Source: an uncultured Pseudomonadales bacterium (lineage in GTDB: Bacteria; Pseudomonadota; Gammaproteobacteria; Pseudomonadales; Pseudohongiellaceae). Taken from it: DNA of 64,000 nucleotides. The stretch is from positions 22,911-86,910 of the forward strand of contig CALKNV010000008.1 in assembly GCA_938091935.1 (NCBI GenBank), given 5' to 3'. The notes beneath the pieces are model-generated. The model was not told the DNA's origin, did no database searches, and saw only the letters and a list, made by a program, of their open reading frames with translations. Position numbers and translations under genes: made by a program. This document shows positions 10,045 through 18,720 of the stretch, piece after piece; positions within the stretch are counted from its first letter, which is position 1; each line of letters begins with the position of its first letter.

Positions 10045-10955
10045 GCATGAAGAAACAATTGGTTCTTTTACTTTGCACTTCAGTATTTGGCGCCATTTTC
10101 CAGACTAAAAGCATTGCACAAGCAAACAGCCCAACTGCTATAGAAGTCATTGATGACGAAGGCACGGTCATCACCCTGGATCAGCCCGCTGAACGACTCA
10201 TTAGCCTTGCCCCCTCCTTAACCGAGATTATTTATGCAGCGGGTGCCGGCAACAGACTGGTAGGAGTCGTGGAATTCAGTGACTATCCGACCGCCGCGAC
10301 CCAACTGCCCATAGTTGGACGGCATGATCTGCTGGACCTGGAAACCATCCTGTCACTGGCACCTGATCTCATTATCGCCTGGCAAACAGGCAATCCTCGT
10401 GCCACGATAAATCGGCTCCGTGAATTGGGCATGACTGTTTATGTGGCGGAGCCCAAAGACCTCGGAACGATAGCCGATCACCTGGACAATGTGGGTGTGC
10501 TCACAGGCGCCATGCCCGTGGCTGCCGCGGCCAGTGAAGCGTTTAGGCAGGCGCTACGCACACTCAGTGAAACCTATTCTTGGCGGGAACCAGTGTCGAC
10601 TTTCTACCAGGTCTGGGACCAACCCTTGATCTCCGCAGGAGGTAACGAACTGATCAACGACATCATTACTCTATGCGGGGGTCGCAACGTCTTCGCTGAC
10701 ATTTCGAGGGTGGCACCGAAAGTCTCGGTGGAGGCAGTGCTCGCGCGGAATCCTGATGTGATTATTGCCAGCGGTATGGACGAAGAGCGTCCGCAGTGGC
10801 TCGATCGCTGGCGCAGTTGGCCCAGCTTGACAGCGGTGACAAATGACAGCCTGTACTTCATCCCGCCGGATTTGCTGCAGCGTCATACCCCAAGGGCCCT
10901 GCTAGGCGCACGCCAACTGTGCGAGTTTATTGATTCCGCGCGCACAGCGCCCTAG
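10041..10955 (+). CDS. btuF: Cobalamin ABC transporter substrate-binding protein (BtuF-like)
   Basis: Periplasmic corrinoid-binding protein, 304 residues with an N-terminal signal peptide ending near QTKSIAQA. Conserved stretches of the helical-backbone metal/cobalamin binding family are ERLISLAPSLTEIIYAAG (about 52-69), VGVVEFSDYP and LAPDLIIAW. Start: TTG at 10041 overlaps the cobO stop and has AAAAAGG at a normal distance; ATG at 10047 is the alternative and would give 302 residues. No BtuC or BtuD gene is next to it, so its permease must lie elsewhere. Control by the riboswitch upstream of cobO is likely. Confidence 0.88.
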   Translation: MSMKKQLVLLLCTSVFGAIFQTKSIAQANSPTAIEVIDDEGTVITLDQPAERLISLAPSLTEIIYAAGAGNRLVGVVEFSDYPTAATQLPIVGRHDLLDLETILSLAPDLIIAWQTGNPRATINRLRELGMTVYVAEPKDLGTIADHLDNVGVLTGAMPVAAAASEAFRQALRTLSETYSWREPVSTFYQVWDQPLISAGGNELINDIITLCGGRNVFADISRVAPKVSVEAVLARNPDVIIASGMDEERPQWLDRWRSWPSLTAVTNDSLYFIPPDLLQRHTPRALLGARQLCEFIDSARTAP

Positions 10956-11015
10956 TCCGACACGCATATTGCAATAAGCGTTTGACCATCCACTATAAGT
11001 TGTAACTCGCATAGC

Positions 11016-11684
11016 TTAACTCTGGTCGCTGTCGCAACCGCCTGCGTATTCAGCACCATTGTGAAACAGCAAACTGGCGGAGAACCTGTCCTCCTCCCAC
11101 TCCACAACAATCCGGCTCAGGCAGGCAAAGGGAATATGCAGGGGAAAGCTGCGGTTCAGCGGCATGCCTAAAACGGTCGGTAAAATAACCCGCATAACCC
11201 CGCCGTGAGTGACGATCAGTATGTGTGTGCTTTCCTTTAGATTAGCTAGCCCCTGCCAGGCGTCGAGGATGCGGGTTTTAAAGCTCATGAAGTCCTCCCC
11301 ATTGGGAGGCGCCAGCGCGGTAATGTCTTTACGAAATGCCCGGAACTGGTCAGCGGCTACCTGGCGCCATTCATCGATAGGCATACCGTCCCAGTCGCCA
11401 TAGTCTATCTCTTGCCACTGTTCATCAATCTCCAGAGGAATGTTAGAGACCGTAGCGGTGCGCTCGGCGAACTCGCGACAGCGCTCCAATGGCGAGGAGA
11501 TAATGCGATCCCAGTTCGGTGTGTGCTCGGCGGGCTGGTGATGCACATCTAATGCGGCAGCGCCGCGCATCTGCCTCCAGCCAAGTTCAGTGAGCCGAGG
11601 GTTTACGCGACCACGCAGAATATCTCCCCCTTGCGGTTCACCATGGCGAAGAAAGTCTACTGTAAGCGTGTGGGAAGAAGACAA
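11016..11684 (-). CDS. Histidine phosphatase, CobC-like
   Basis: Histidine phosphatase superfamily, 222 residues, with the catalytic RHG at about 14-16 (DFLRHGEP) and the second His in VTHGGVMRV at about 160-168; the acid/base Glu is in the EIDYGDWDG region. Placed convergent to cobO-btuF, it is plausibly the alpha-ribazole-5'-phosphate phosphatase of cobalamin assembly, but phosphoglycerate-mutase-like proteins of other roles look the same. The start is a TTG at 11684 with CAGG upstream; no ATG precedes the RHG motif. Confidence 0.8.
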   Translation of the reverse strand: MSSSHTLTVDFLRHGEPQGGDILRGRVNPRLTELGWRQMRGAAALDVHHQPAEHTPNWDRIISSPLERCREFAERTATVSNIPLEIDEQWQEIDYGDWDGMPIDEWRQVAADQFRAFRKDITALAPPNGEDFMSFKTRILDAWQGLANLKESTHILIVTHGGVMRVILPTVLGMPLNRSFPLHIPFACLSRIVVEWEEDRFSASLLFHNGAEYAGGCDSDQS

Positions 11685-11720
11685 GGCGAGTACCTGATAA
11701 CTGGGCTTAATGCCTAGGGG

Positions 11721-11776
11721 GGGTTAGTGGCTAGGGGTTAGTGGCTAAGATTTAGTGACTGGGGGATTAGTGGCCA
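11721..11776. repeat. Four tandem 14-bp degenerate repeats
   Basis: Four direct copies of a 14-mer, first copy GGGTTAGTGGCTAG at 11721-11734, then 11735-11748, 11749-11762 (two to four changes) and 11763-11776. They lie between the CobC-like gene (starting at 11684) and the 3' end of ribA (11800). A related GGTGTTAGTGG stretch occurs before radA near 48550. No function is evident. Confidence 0.75.
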
Positions 11777-11799
11777 AATTGCAATGCTTGGGATCGCCG

Positions 11800-12384
11800 T
11801 TACTTCATGTGCCCCAGCTTGTTCACTTTAACAGCGAGGTAGCCTTCATTGTGCGGGTTGGCTCCCGTATGCAACGACACTACTTCGCTTACTTCAATGC
11901 CCATCCCCTGCAACGCATTCACCTTACGGGGATTGTTGGTAAGCAACCTCAAGGTATCGACGTGCAAATGATCCAACATGGGTTTGCAGATTTCGTATTC
12001 CCGACCATCAGGTTTGAAACCCAGCTGCACATTGGCCTCAACGGTATCTGCGCCAGAATCTTGCAGCGCATAAGCCTTAATCTTGTTCACTAGACCTATG
12101 CCACGCCCTTCCTGGCGCAAATAGAGAATGAGCCCAGCACCTGATTCAGCAATTTGCTGCATCGCCGACTGCAGTTGCGGCCCACAATCACAGCGCAGAC
12201 TGAACAGGCAGTCCCCGGTGAGGCACTCTGAGTGCAGGCGACACAAAACGGGCTCACCGGGTTTGAGCTCGCCCATGGTCAGAGCCACGTGCTCTTTGCC
12301 GGTGGCCGAGTCTTCGAAACCATGGATCGTAAACTGTCCCCACTGGGTGGGGAGAGCTGCTGAAGCTACATATGAAATTGACAC
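11800..12384 (-). CDS. ribA: GTP cyclohydrolase II
   Basis: Opens GTP to the first pyrimidine intermediate of riboflavin synthesis. The zinc ligands are seen in [18 protein letters not shown] (Cys54, Cys65, Cys67) and the catalytic stretch is RQEGRGIGL (about 90-98); 194 residues is the normal RibA length. The start is a GTG at 12384 with GAGAGAAA upstream. It stands apart from the rib operon at 14.5-18.1 kb, and is needed because the GTP cyclohydrolase half of RibBA there lacks these cysteines. Confidence 0.95.
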   Translation of the reverse strand: MSISYVASAALPTQWGQFTIHGFEDSATGKEHVALTMGELKPGEPVLCRLHSECLTGDCLFSLRCDCGPQLQSAMQQIAESGAGLILYLRQEGRGIGLVNKIKAYALQDSGADTVEANVQLGFKPDGREYEICKPMLDHLHVDTLRLLTNNPRKVNALQGMGIEVSEVVSLHTGANPHNEGYLAVKVNKLGHMK

Positions 12385-12504
12385 AGTTTCTCTCTTGTCT
12401 CTCTCTAGTCTCTCTGAAAATGCCCAGGTATTGCCTTGGTGTACTTCGGATTTATCTTTGTGTTCCCGATAAAATCTGGCCTGAAGCTCAGATGCTGCTA
12501 CAGG

Positions 12505-12981
12505 CTATAACAGCAGCAGGCTGACCCCATGTAAGCACAAGAAAGCTATTATACCTGCTAATACATCATCAAGCATGATGCCGAGGCCACCCTCGACGCG
12601 TTTATCGGCCCATTTAATAGGCCAGGGCTTCAAAATATCCAACAGTCTGAAAAGCACAAATCCTGATACAACTCCATACCAACCTCCTGGCACGGCAATG
12701 AGGGTAATCCAGAGACCAACAAACTCATCCCAAACAATACCGCCCGGATCATGCACCCCGAGTTGCGCGGAAGTACGACCACATATCCAGATACCAGCGA
12801 TAAACGCCACCATCACCACCCCGCAGTAAATTAGCAAAGGCAGCTGGGTCATTGGCAGATACAGAATAAGGGCCGCAAGCGTTCCAAAGGTGCCGGGAGC
12901 TTTTGGCGCAAAGCCACTGCCGAAACCATAGGCCAGCCAATGCAGAGGGTTAGACTTGTTAAAGCCAGCGGGTATGATCAT
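12505..12981 (-). CDS. pgpA: Phosphatidylglycerophosphatase A
   Basis: Inner-membrane enzyme that dephosphorylates phosphatidylglycerol phosphate to phosphatidylglycerol. The 158-residue protein has FGSGFAPKAPGTFGTLAA (about 20-37), the family motif, then membrane helices at about 45-65, 85-110 and 138-158, plus DPGGIVWDEFVG (about 76-87) and DDVLAG near the C-terminus. Its ATG overlaps the thiL stop as ATGA (12978-12981), so the two are translationally coupled. Confidence 0.95.
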   Translation of the reverse strand: MIIPAGFNKSNPLHWLAYGFGSGFAPKAPGTFGTLAALILYLPMTQLPLLIYCGVVMVAFIAGIWICGRTSAQLGVHDPGGIVWDEFVGLWITLIAVPGGWYGVVSGFVLFRLLDILKPWPIKWADKRVEGGLGIMLDDVLAGIIAFLCLHGVSLLLL

Positions 12982-14015
12982 TTTTCTGCGCCCCCGAAAT
13001 GGTCAAAGCCATGATTGCCTTCTATGCTTACAATGTTGCCATCATCCAGTACAGTCACTCCAGTGCCTGCTGCGACCTCACCAATACAAGTAATCACGAC
13101 ATCTGACTCTGCAGCAATTACCTCAAGAGCGGGCGTGCTATCGATTGCGGCTGTGAAGCAGATTTCGTAGTCATCTCCGCCGAACAGAGCTGCGCTTTGT
13201 CGCTGCACCGAATCAGTGAGGGCAATAACGGCCTCCGCGAATGGCAGCGCCGCAGCATCAACATACATAGCCTGCCCCGACGCCCTGGCCAGATGACCCA
13301 AGTCCGCATAGAGACCGTCAGACACATCAATCGCACTACTAATATATTGACGGGCTGCTGCTGCGAAAGCCAGGCGCGGTTCCGGCTGATAGAAGCACTG
13401 ATGAAGGAAGTTTTTCTGGTAAGGGGTCAATTCACTTCTTTTAATTCCTTTGGAAGCTCCTATTTCATCAATATTGTCGCCACCTTTCCCAAGACCCAAA
13501 GCCTCCAGCGCGGTTCTGCCTTTACCCAGGTTGCCGGTCACGAAGACACTGTCCCCTTCCCTGGCCCCGCTGCGGCGCAGTGCTTCGTCCACCGGTACCT
13601 CACCATACACCGTAATCGCAATATTTAATGGACCCCGAGTGGTATCGCCGCCAACCAGGGGACAGTCAAACCGGTTGGACGCCGCCAACAAGCCTGCGGC
13701 GAAGCGTGACAACCACTTTTCATCCGCAGCAGGTAAAGTCAGGCCCAGGGTAAAACAAACTGGAGTGGCGCCCATGGCGGCGAGATCACTAAGGTTAACT
13801 CGCAAGGCACGCTGTGCAATATCAGCGGGGTCAGCAGCCGCTGGAAAGTGAACATCGGCAACTAACACATCGGTGCAGATACACCCTTGTTGGCCGGCTC
13901 TGGGAGAAATTACAGCGGCATCATCACCGATTCCCAGACTGATGCCCGGGCTCAGGCCCTGCGAAAACGCAGAGTTGAAATAACGTTCGATCAGCTCAAA
14001 TTCTGACAGTGACAT
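12978..14015 (-). CDS. thiL: Thiamine-monophosphate kinase
   Basis: Phosphorylates thiamine phosphate to thiamine diphosphate, the cofactor that Dxs also uses. The start MSLSEFELIERYF and the ATP/Mg motifs GIGDDAAVI (about 27-35), VGGDTTRGP (about 120-128) and IDVSDGLYADLGHLA (about 215-229) are clear. The open frame begins at 14060, but the ATG at 14015 gives the usual N-terminus and 345 residues. It lies between nusB and pgpA, the standard order. Confidence 0.95.
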   Translation of the reverse strand: MSLSEFELIERYFNSAFSQGLSPGISLGIGDDAAVISPRAGQQGCICTDVLVADVHFPAAADPADIAQRALRVNLSDLAAMGATPVCFTLGLTLPAADEKWLSRFAAGLLAASNRFDCPLVGGDTTRGPLNIAITVYGEVPVDEALRRSGAREGDSVFVTGNLGKGRTALEALGLGKGGDNIDEIGASKGIKRSELTPYQKNFLHQCFYQPEPRLAFAAAARQYISSAIDVSDGLYADLGHLARASGQAMYVDAAALPFAEAVIALTDSVQRQSAALFGGDDYEICFTAAIDSTPALEVIAAESDVVITCIGEVAAGTGVTVLDDGNIVSIEGNHGFDHFGGAEK

Positions 14016-14066
14016 GATTGCATGATATCGCACTTGCCCCACAGTGGATGGGAAGCTCAAGTTGAA

Positions 14067-14507
14067 TCAGGATCTGCGCCCATATTCCGCAGCGCGCAAC
14101 TCCGGCGCCAACTTGTCCAGAACACCATTTATATATTTATGGCTCTCTGTCGCTCCGAACATCTTGGCGAGTTCAACACACTCGTTGATTACAACTCGGT
14201 AAGGTACATCGATACGATTGGCCAGCTCATAAGTGCCGAGATAGAGCAGCGCTTTTTCAATCGGATCTAATGCCTCAGGCTTGCGGTCAAGTATAGGGTG
14301 GAGATGTTTATCGAGAGTTTCTACCGACTTAAGGACACCCGGCAAGACCTCATCGAAAAATTCCCAGTCGATCTTGCCTTGATTCTGCTCATGGAACTGT
14401 TTGCTGATGTCTGTCAGCTCAGAGTCGGTCAACAGCCACTGATATAAGGCCTGCAGAATGAGTTGGCGCGCTTTTCGGCGTCGTGCTAGTGGGGGTTTCT
14501 TACGCAC
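14067..14507 (-). CDS. nusB: Transcription antitermination factor NusB
   Basis: RNA-binding antitermination factor that acts with NusE/S10 at rRNA boxA. The all-helical 146-residue protein has the RRKARQLILQALYQWLLT start (about 10-27) and the C-terminal VVINECVELAKMFG (about 104-117) and KYINGVLDKLA. The start is a GTG at 14507 preceded by CAGGTAA. It sits 45 nt after ribH, as in most proteobacteria. Confidence 0.95.
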   Translation of the reverse strand: MRKKPPLARRRKARQLILQALYQWLLTDSELTDISKQFHEQNQGKIDWEFFDEVLPGVLKSVETLDKHLHPILDRKPEALDPIEKALLYLGTYELANRIDVPYRVVINECVELAKMFGATESHKYINGVLDKLAPELRAAEYGRRS

Positions 14508-14552
14508 CGGCTTACCTGATTATAGAAGTTAGCAGAGAATTGGAGAGCGAGA

Positions 14553-15029
14553 TCAGGCTTTAAGCTGTCGTGACAAGCTGACCATCTCGATAGCTGTCAT
14601 TGCCGCCTCTGCGCCTTTATTGCCAGCCTTGGTGCCAGCTCTTTCGATAGCTTGTTCAATAGTATCCACAGTGAGCACACCGAAAGTGACAGGCAGTCCA
14701 GCATCCAGGCCAACCTGGCTCAAACCTTTGACACATTCGCCAGCGACATAATCAAAATGAGGCGTACCACCCCTGATCACTGCCCCCAGTGCAATGATGC
14801 CGTCGTACTCGCCGGTACTGACCATCATCTTGGCAGCAAGCGGAAGTTCGTAGGCGCCAGGTGCCTTTACTATAGTAATGTCGCGATCCATGACGCCGTG
14901 CTTTTGCAGTGCGTCGAGAGCGCCTTCCAGCAGTCGATCCACGATGAAACTGTTGAAGCGAGCCACCGCAATGCCGTAGCGGGCACTCGCGTTTTGATAG
15001 TCACCTTCAATGGTTTTAATAGTACTCAT
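14553..15029 (-). CDS. ribH: 6,7-dimethyl-8-ribityllumazine synthase
   Basis: Penultimate enzyme of riboflavin synthesis; condenses the ribitylaminouracil with dihydroxybutanone phosphate and usually forms large shells. In 158 residues it shows [16 protein letters not shown] (about 22-37), [11 protein letters not shown] (about 56-66), [16 protein letters not shown] (about 81-96) with the catalytic His, and FGVLT. It lies between ribBA and nusB in the same transcriptional direction. Confidence 0.96.
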   Translation of the reverse strand: MSTIKTIEGDYQNASARYGIAVARFNSFIVDRLLEGALDALQKHGVMDRDITIVKAPGAYELPLAAKMMVSTGEYDGIIALGAVIRGGTPHFDYVAGECVKGLSQVGLDAGLPVTFGVLTVDTIEQAIERAGTKAGNKGAEAAMTAIEMVSLSRQLKA

Positions 15030-15104
15030 TGCCCAAACCTGTCTAGTTGTTTCTTGATTGCGTCGCCGGATTTAAGGCAACGCCTGATGCGTTTTAGTGT
15101 TGGT

Positions 15105-16217
15105 TTATTTTTTAAAACCAACAAACTCCACCACTTCCAGATCGAACCCAGAAATAGCATTAAACCGAGCGGGAAAACTCAACAGCCGCATCTTGCCTAC
15201 GCCAATATCTCGAAGTATCTGTGAGCCAGTACCGATGGTCAGATCACTGCCAGCGCGATTCAGCTGAGCGGTCTCGCTGCCCTCTGCCATGGCAGATGCA
15301 AGCGTTTGCTCCAGATTCTGCCCGTAGTCTTCACTTGATAATAGCACAGCCACGCCCTTACCCTCTTCGCTAATCCGCGCCAGCGCGCTACTAAACGACC
15401 AGCTAGTGCGCTCGGCGTTAAATACTTCGCAGGTATCTCTCAGCGTATTGGGAATATGCACGCGGGTTAGCGTCGGCTCATTGGCATCTAACTCACCTTT
15501 GACAAAGGCCAGATGGAGACTGCCGCTGATGGAATCCACAAATTTGTGCACAGTGAAAGGCCCGTGGGCCGTTTCCATCTCGTAGGTATCGGTGCGCGTT
15601 ACCGTATGCTCATTGGCAATTCGGTAGTGAATCAGGTCGACGATGGTGCCGATCTTGAGATCATGCTTCTCCGCGAACTTCTCCAGATCTGCTCTGCGCG
15701 CCATTGAGCCATCTTCGTTCATAATCTCAACAATCGCCGCGGCGGGCTGATAGCCAGCCAGACGGGCCAGGTCGCAACCAGCCTCGGTATGACCAGCGCG
15801 GCGTAACACACCACCGGGTTGCGCCATGATGGGGAAAATGTGGCCGGGCTGAACGATATCTTCAGGCTGGGAGTCTCTGCCTACCGCAACCTGAATTGTG
15901 CGCGCGCGATCGGCCGCAGAAATGCCGGTAGTGACGCCAGTAGCCGCTTCTATAGAGACCGTGAAGTTCGTGTTGTAAGGCGTGTTGTTCTCGTTCACCA
16001 TCAGCGGCAGTTTCAAGTGCCGACATCGCTCGTGGGTGAGCGTCAGGCAAATTAAGCCTCGCGCATTTTTTGCCATGAAATTAATGTCTTCGGTTTGCAC
16101 GCGCTCGGCGGCAATGATCAGGTCGCCTTCATTTTCGCGATCCTCATCATCCATCAATATCACCATCTTGCCGAGGCGGATATCGTCGATAATTTCTTCA
16201 ATTGAATTAAGCTTCAT
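15105..16217 (-). CDS. ribBA: 3,4-dihydroxy-2-butanone-4-phosphate synthase with degenerate GTP cyclohydrolase II domain
   Basis: The N-terminal half (about 1-200) is a complete RibB domain: acidic loop DDEDRENEGDLI at 23-34, THERCRHL, the RAGHTEAGCDLARLAG stretch and a conserved substrate loop. The C-terminal half (about 206-370) keeps the fold of GTP cyclohydrolase II but has VHIPNTLRDTCEVF where the zinc-binding cysteine motif should be and lacks the EGRGIGL arginine loop. That half is therefore probably inactive, and GTP opening falls to the separate RibA at 11.8 kb. Such degenerate RibBX-type proteins are known in proteobacteria. It starts 18 nt after the ribE stop. Confidence 0.93.
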   Translation of the reverse strand: MKLNSIEEIIDDIRLGKMVILMDDEDRENEGDLIIAAERVQTEDINFMAKNARGLICLTLTHERCRHLKLPLMVNENNTPYNTNFTVSIEAATGVTTGISAADRARTIQVAVGRDSQPEDIVQPGHIFPIMAQPGGVLRRAGHTEAGCDLARLAGYQPAAAIVEIMNEDGSMARRADLEKFAEKHDLKIGTIVDLIHYRIANEHTVTRTDTYEMETAHGPFTVHKFVDSISGSLHLAFVKGELDANEPTLTRVHIPNTLRDTCEVFNAERTSWSFSSALARISEEGKGVAVLLSSEDYGQNLEQTLASAMAEGSETAQLNRAGSDLTIGTGSQILRDIGVGKMRLLSFPARFNAISGFDLEVVEFVGFKK

Positions 16218-16235
16218 GGGAAATTCTGCGTGGCT

Positions 16236-16892
16236 TTACTTGAAGCCGTGCTGCTCCAGTAGTTGTTCACTGACACCGTGACCGTCTCCGTGCTTGCCAT
16301 CACTGCCAGAGAACAGTTTCTCTAGGTAGCGTGCGATGAGGTCAACTTCGAGATTTACTTTTTGCCCAGGCTGATAAGCGCCACTCACAGTCTCTTCCTG
16401 TGTATGTGGAATAATATTGATTGCGAATTGCTTACCTTCGACTTCATTGACAGTCAGGCTGGTACCGTCGATACAAATTGATCCTTTGGCGGCAATGTAC
16501 TTCGTCAGGTTCTCGGGAGCAGCGAACACCAGCTTGATGCTCTTGCCTTCGTTCGCGGTAGAGATCAATTCCCCAACCCCATCTACGTGACCACTTACTA
16601 TGTGACCACCAAAACGATCCGATGCCATCATCGCTTTTTCCAGATTAACACGGGTGCCCGGCTTAAATTCCCCCAGCGTTGTACATCGCAGTGTTTCATT
16701 GGAAACGTCCGCCGAGAAACCAGTGTTGCTGAGCTCAACCACTGTGAGGCAACAACCGCTCACTGCAATACTGTCACCCAATTTGACATCGCTCAGATCC
16801 AGATCTCCGACGGCAAGCGTCAGACGCCACTCATCCTGAATGCGCGCCAGGCTTTCAACCTTGCCTATGCTCTCAACGATTCCTGTAAACAC
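16236..16892 (-). CDS. ribE: Riboflavin synthase alpha chain
   Basis: Dismutates two lumazines to riboflavin. The 218-residue protein has two repeated barrel domains: MFTGIVESIGKV at the start with the first AVSGCCLTV (about 44-52), and a second copy with SICIDGTSLTVNEVEG (about 139-154). The start is a GTG at 16892. The C-terminal 20 residues, with HGDGHGVSEQ, go slightly beyond the conserved core. It follows ribD by 23 nt. Confidence 0.95.
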   Translation of the reverse strand: MFTGIVESIGKVESLARIQDEWRLTLAVGDLDLSDVKLGDSIAVSGCCLTVVELSNTGFSADVSNETLRCTTLGEFKPGTRVNLEKAMMASDRFGGHIVSGHVDGVGELISTANEGKSIKLVFAAPENLTKYIAAKGSICIDGTSLTVNEVEGKQFAINIIPHTQEETVSGAYQPGQKVNLEVDLIARYLEKLFSGSDGKHGDGHGVSEQLLEQHGFK

Positions 16893-16915
16893 TGACCATT
16901 GTCTCTTTTATTTGC

Positions 16916-18112
16916 CTACTCATTAAATCTGGGATTTGCCAGGGGCTTCAAGACCAGCTTGACGTCACTGTCCAGTTGCTGTGTCTCGACGATTTGAAAT
17001 TCTGGCGCTCCGGACATCTGCGTAATGCCAACGAGTTCCAGCAGAGGTTTAGCGTCACTACCCAAAAGCTTGGGCGCAATATAAACCACTAGCTCATCAA
17101 CCAGCTTGCTTTGCAAAAAAGCACCACAAAGTGTGGGACCTGCCTCTATCAAAACATCATTACATTGGTAATCAGCGGCGAGAGATTCTAGCACAGTTTG
17201 AAGTTCTACTCTGTCCCCAGACCCTGCTACTCTGAGGTCAACGTTCTTGCTGTCTCGCAATTCAGAATCATCGGCACTAGCAGTGGAATAGACCACGACC
17301 TGTCCCTCCAAACCAAGCATCTTTGCAGTTGCGGGCATGCGACGCCCACTATCGAGAACAATACGCAGCGGGGGCTCTTGCAGATTCAACTCGTTACTCA
17401 GCAACTGTGCTTCGCTGAGCCCCAACTCATCCCTGCGCACATTGAGAGAAGGGTCGTCCGTCAGCACTGTGCCGATCCCCGTTAAAACGGCGCTACTGGC
17501 TGCGCGCAGCCGCTGCACATCTGCCCGTGAAGCAGCATCCGTAATCCATTTACTGGCGCCATTGGCAAGGGCTGTACGACCGTCGAGGCTCATCGCGAGC
17601 TTCATGCGAACCAATGGGCGCCCCTGTTCAATGCGATGAAAGAATCCTGGATTCAGACGGCGGGCTGCTGTCTCGAAATCAGGGAGCATAATGACTTCAA
17701 TGCCAGCTTCTTCCATCTTGGCAATGCCCTTACCGGCAACTTCCGGATTGGGATCCTGCATTGGAATAACAACCCGCGCGATACCGGCCGCAATCAGGGC
17801 ATCACTGCAGGGGCCGGTTTTCCCGTGATGGGCACAGGGTTCAAGACTGACAAATGCGGTGGCACCGCGAGAATCTCGCCCGGCATTGGTCAGCGCCATG
17901 ACTTCCGCATGGTCAGCACCAGCCGCACTGTGCCAACCCTCGGATATGACCTGGCCGTCATGTACGAGCACGCAGCCGACTCTTGGATTAGGCGCAGCAG
18001 TTAACACAGAATCTGCTAGATCCAGTGCCCGCTGCATATGGACTGGCCAGTCAAGAAAGGTCGCGTCCAGCTCTGTATTATGTTTGTGTTGCATGAGTTC
18101 CGACAACCGCAT
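16916..18112 (-). CDS. ribD: Bifunctional riboflavin-specific deaminase/reductase
   Basis: Second and third steps of riboflavin synthesis. The deaminase domain (about 20-165) carries the zinc site: HAEV (about 68-71) and PCAHHGKTGPCSDAL (about 92-106). The reductase domain (about 168-390) starts PLVRMKLAMSLDGRTAL and contains LTGIGTVLTDDPSLNVR and LIEAGPTLCGAFL. An internal ATG at residue 7 is an equally possible start. The first gene of ribD-ribE-ribBA-ribH-nusB-thiL-pgpA; no FMN riboswitch is visible upstream. Confidence 0.95.
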   Translation of the reverse strand: MRLSELMQHKHNTELDATFLDWPVHMQRALDLADSVLTAAPNPRVGCVLVHDGQVISEGWHSAAGADHAEVMALTNAGRDSRGATAFVSLEPCAHHGKTGPCSDALIAAGIARVVIPMQDPNPEVAGKGIAKMEEAGIEVIMLPDFETAARRLNPGFFHRIEQGRPLVRMKLAMSLDGRTALANGASKWITDAASRADVQRLRAASSAVLTGIGTVLTDDPSLNVRRDELGLSEAQLLSNELNLQEPPLRIVLDSGRRMPATAKMLGLEGQVVVYSTASADDSELRDSKNVDLRVAGSGDRVELQTVLESLAADYQCNDVLIEAGPTLCGAFLQSKLVDELVVYIAPKLLGSDAKPLLELVGITQMSGAPEFQIVETQQLDSDVKLVLKPLANPRFNE

Positions 18113-18246
18113 CCCTTGGCGGCTGATCGCTGCAGCGACTCGATGGCGCGGCGGCTATGACAATAATTGAAAAGGAGCGGGATTCTAGCAGAATAGACAG
18201 CAGATTTGGACTCAGCCCTTCGCTGGGAACAGTGAGCTGCAGAGGC

Positions 18247-18705
18247 TCAGGGGTTGTCTTTTGACAGTTTGTCGATCTCAGCCCTGAATTCAGCCAGGTC
18301 CTTGAAACTACGATAGACCGAGGCGAAGCGGACAAATGCCACCTCATCCAGCTCCCGCAGCTCCCTCATTACCTGCTCACCCACGGCGCGGGACTGAATC
18401 TCCCTTTCACCAGTAGAGCGCAGATTCGCCTTGATATGGTTCACAGCTTCCTCGACGCGCTCGATGCTGACCGGCCGCTTTTCCAGTGCCTTATTCAAGC
18501 CAGCGAAGAGCTTGTCTTCGTTGAATGGCTCGCGAACGCCATTTTGTTTAATGATTCGGGGCATCACCAGTTCAGCTGATTCATAGGTGGTGAAGCGTTC
18601 TTCACAGGTAATACATTCACGCCGTCGGCGCACATGATTGCCTTCCGAAACTAATCGGGAATCAATGACTTTGGTATCAATGGCGCCGCAGAAGGGACAG
18701 TGCAT
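18247..18705 (-). CDS. nrdR: Transcriptional repressor NrdR
   Basis: ATP/dATP-sensing repressor of ribonucleotide reductase genes. The N-terminal zinc ribbon has Cys3, Cys6, Cys31 and Cys34 (MHCPFCG and ECITCEERF), and the ATP-cone follows from about residue 49 (VIKQ-type stretch [16 protein letters not shown]). 152 residues is the usual length. It starts 15 nt after the glyA stop. No NrdR box was recognised in the window. Confidence 0.96.
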   Translation of the reverse strand: MHCPFCGAIDTKVIDSRLVSEGNHVRRRRECITCEERFTTYESAELVMPRIIKQNGVREPFNEDKLFAGLNKALEKRPVSIERVEEAVNHIKANLRSTGEREIQSRAVGEQVMRELRELDEVAFVRFASVYRSFKDLAEFRAEIDKLSKDNP

Positions 18706-18720
18706 GGTTTAGCTCACTAC

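Noticed and set aside
18113..18246. FMN riboswitch before ribD
   Set aside because: No RFN core sequence seen on either strand; the 134-bp gap is ordinary.
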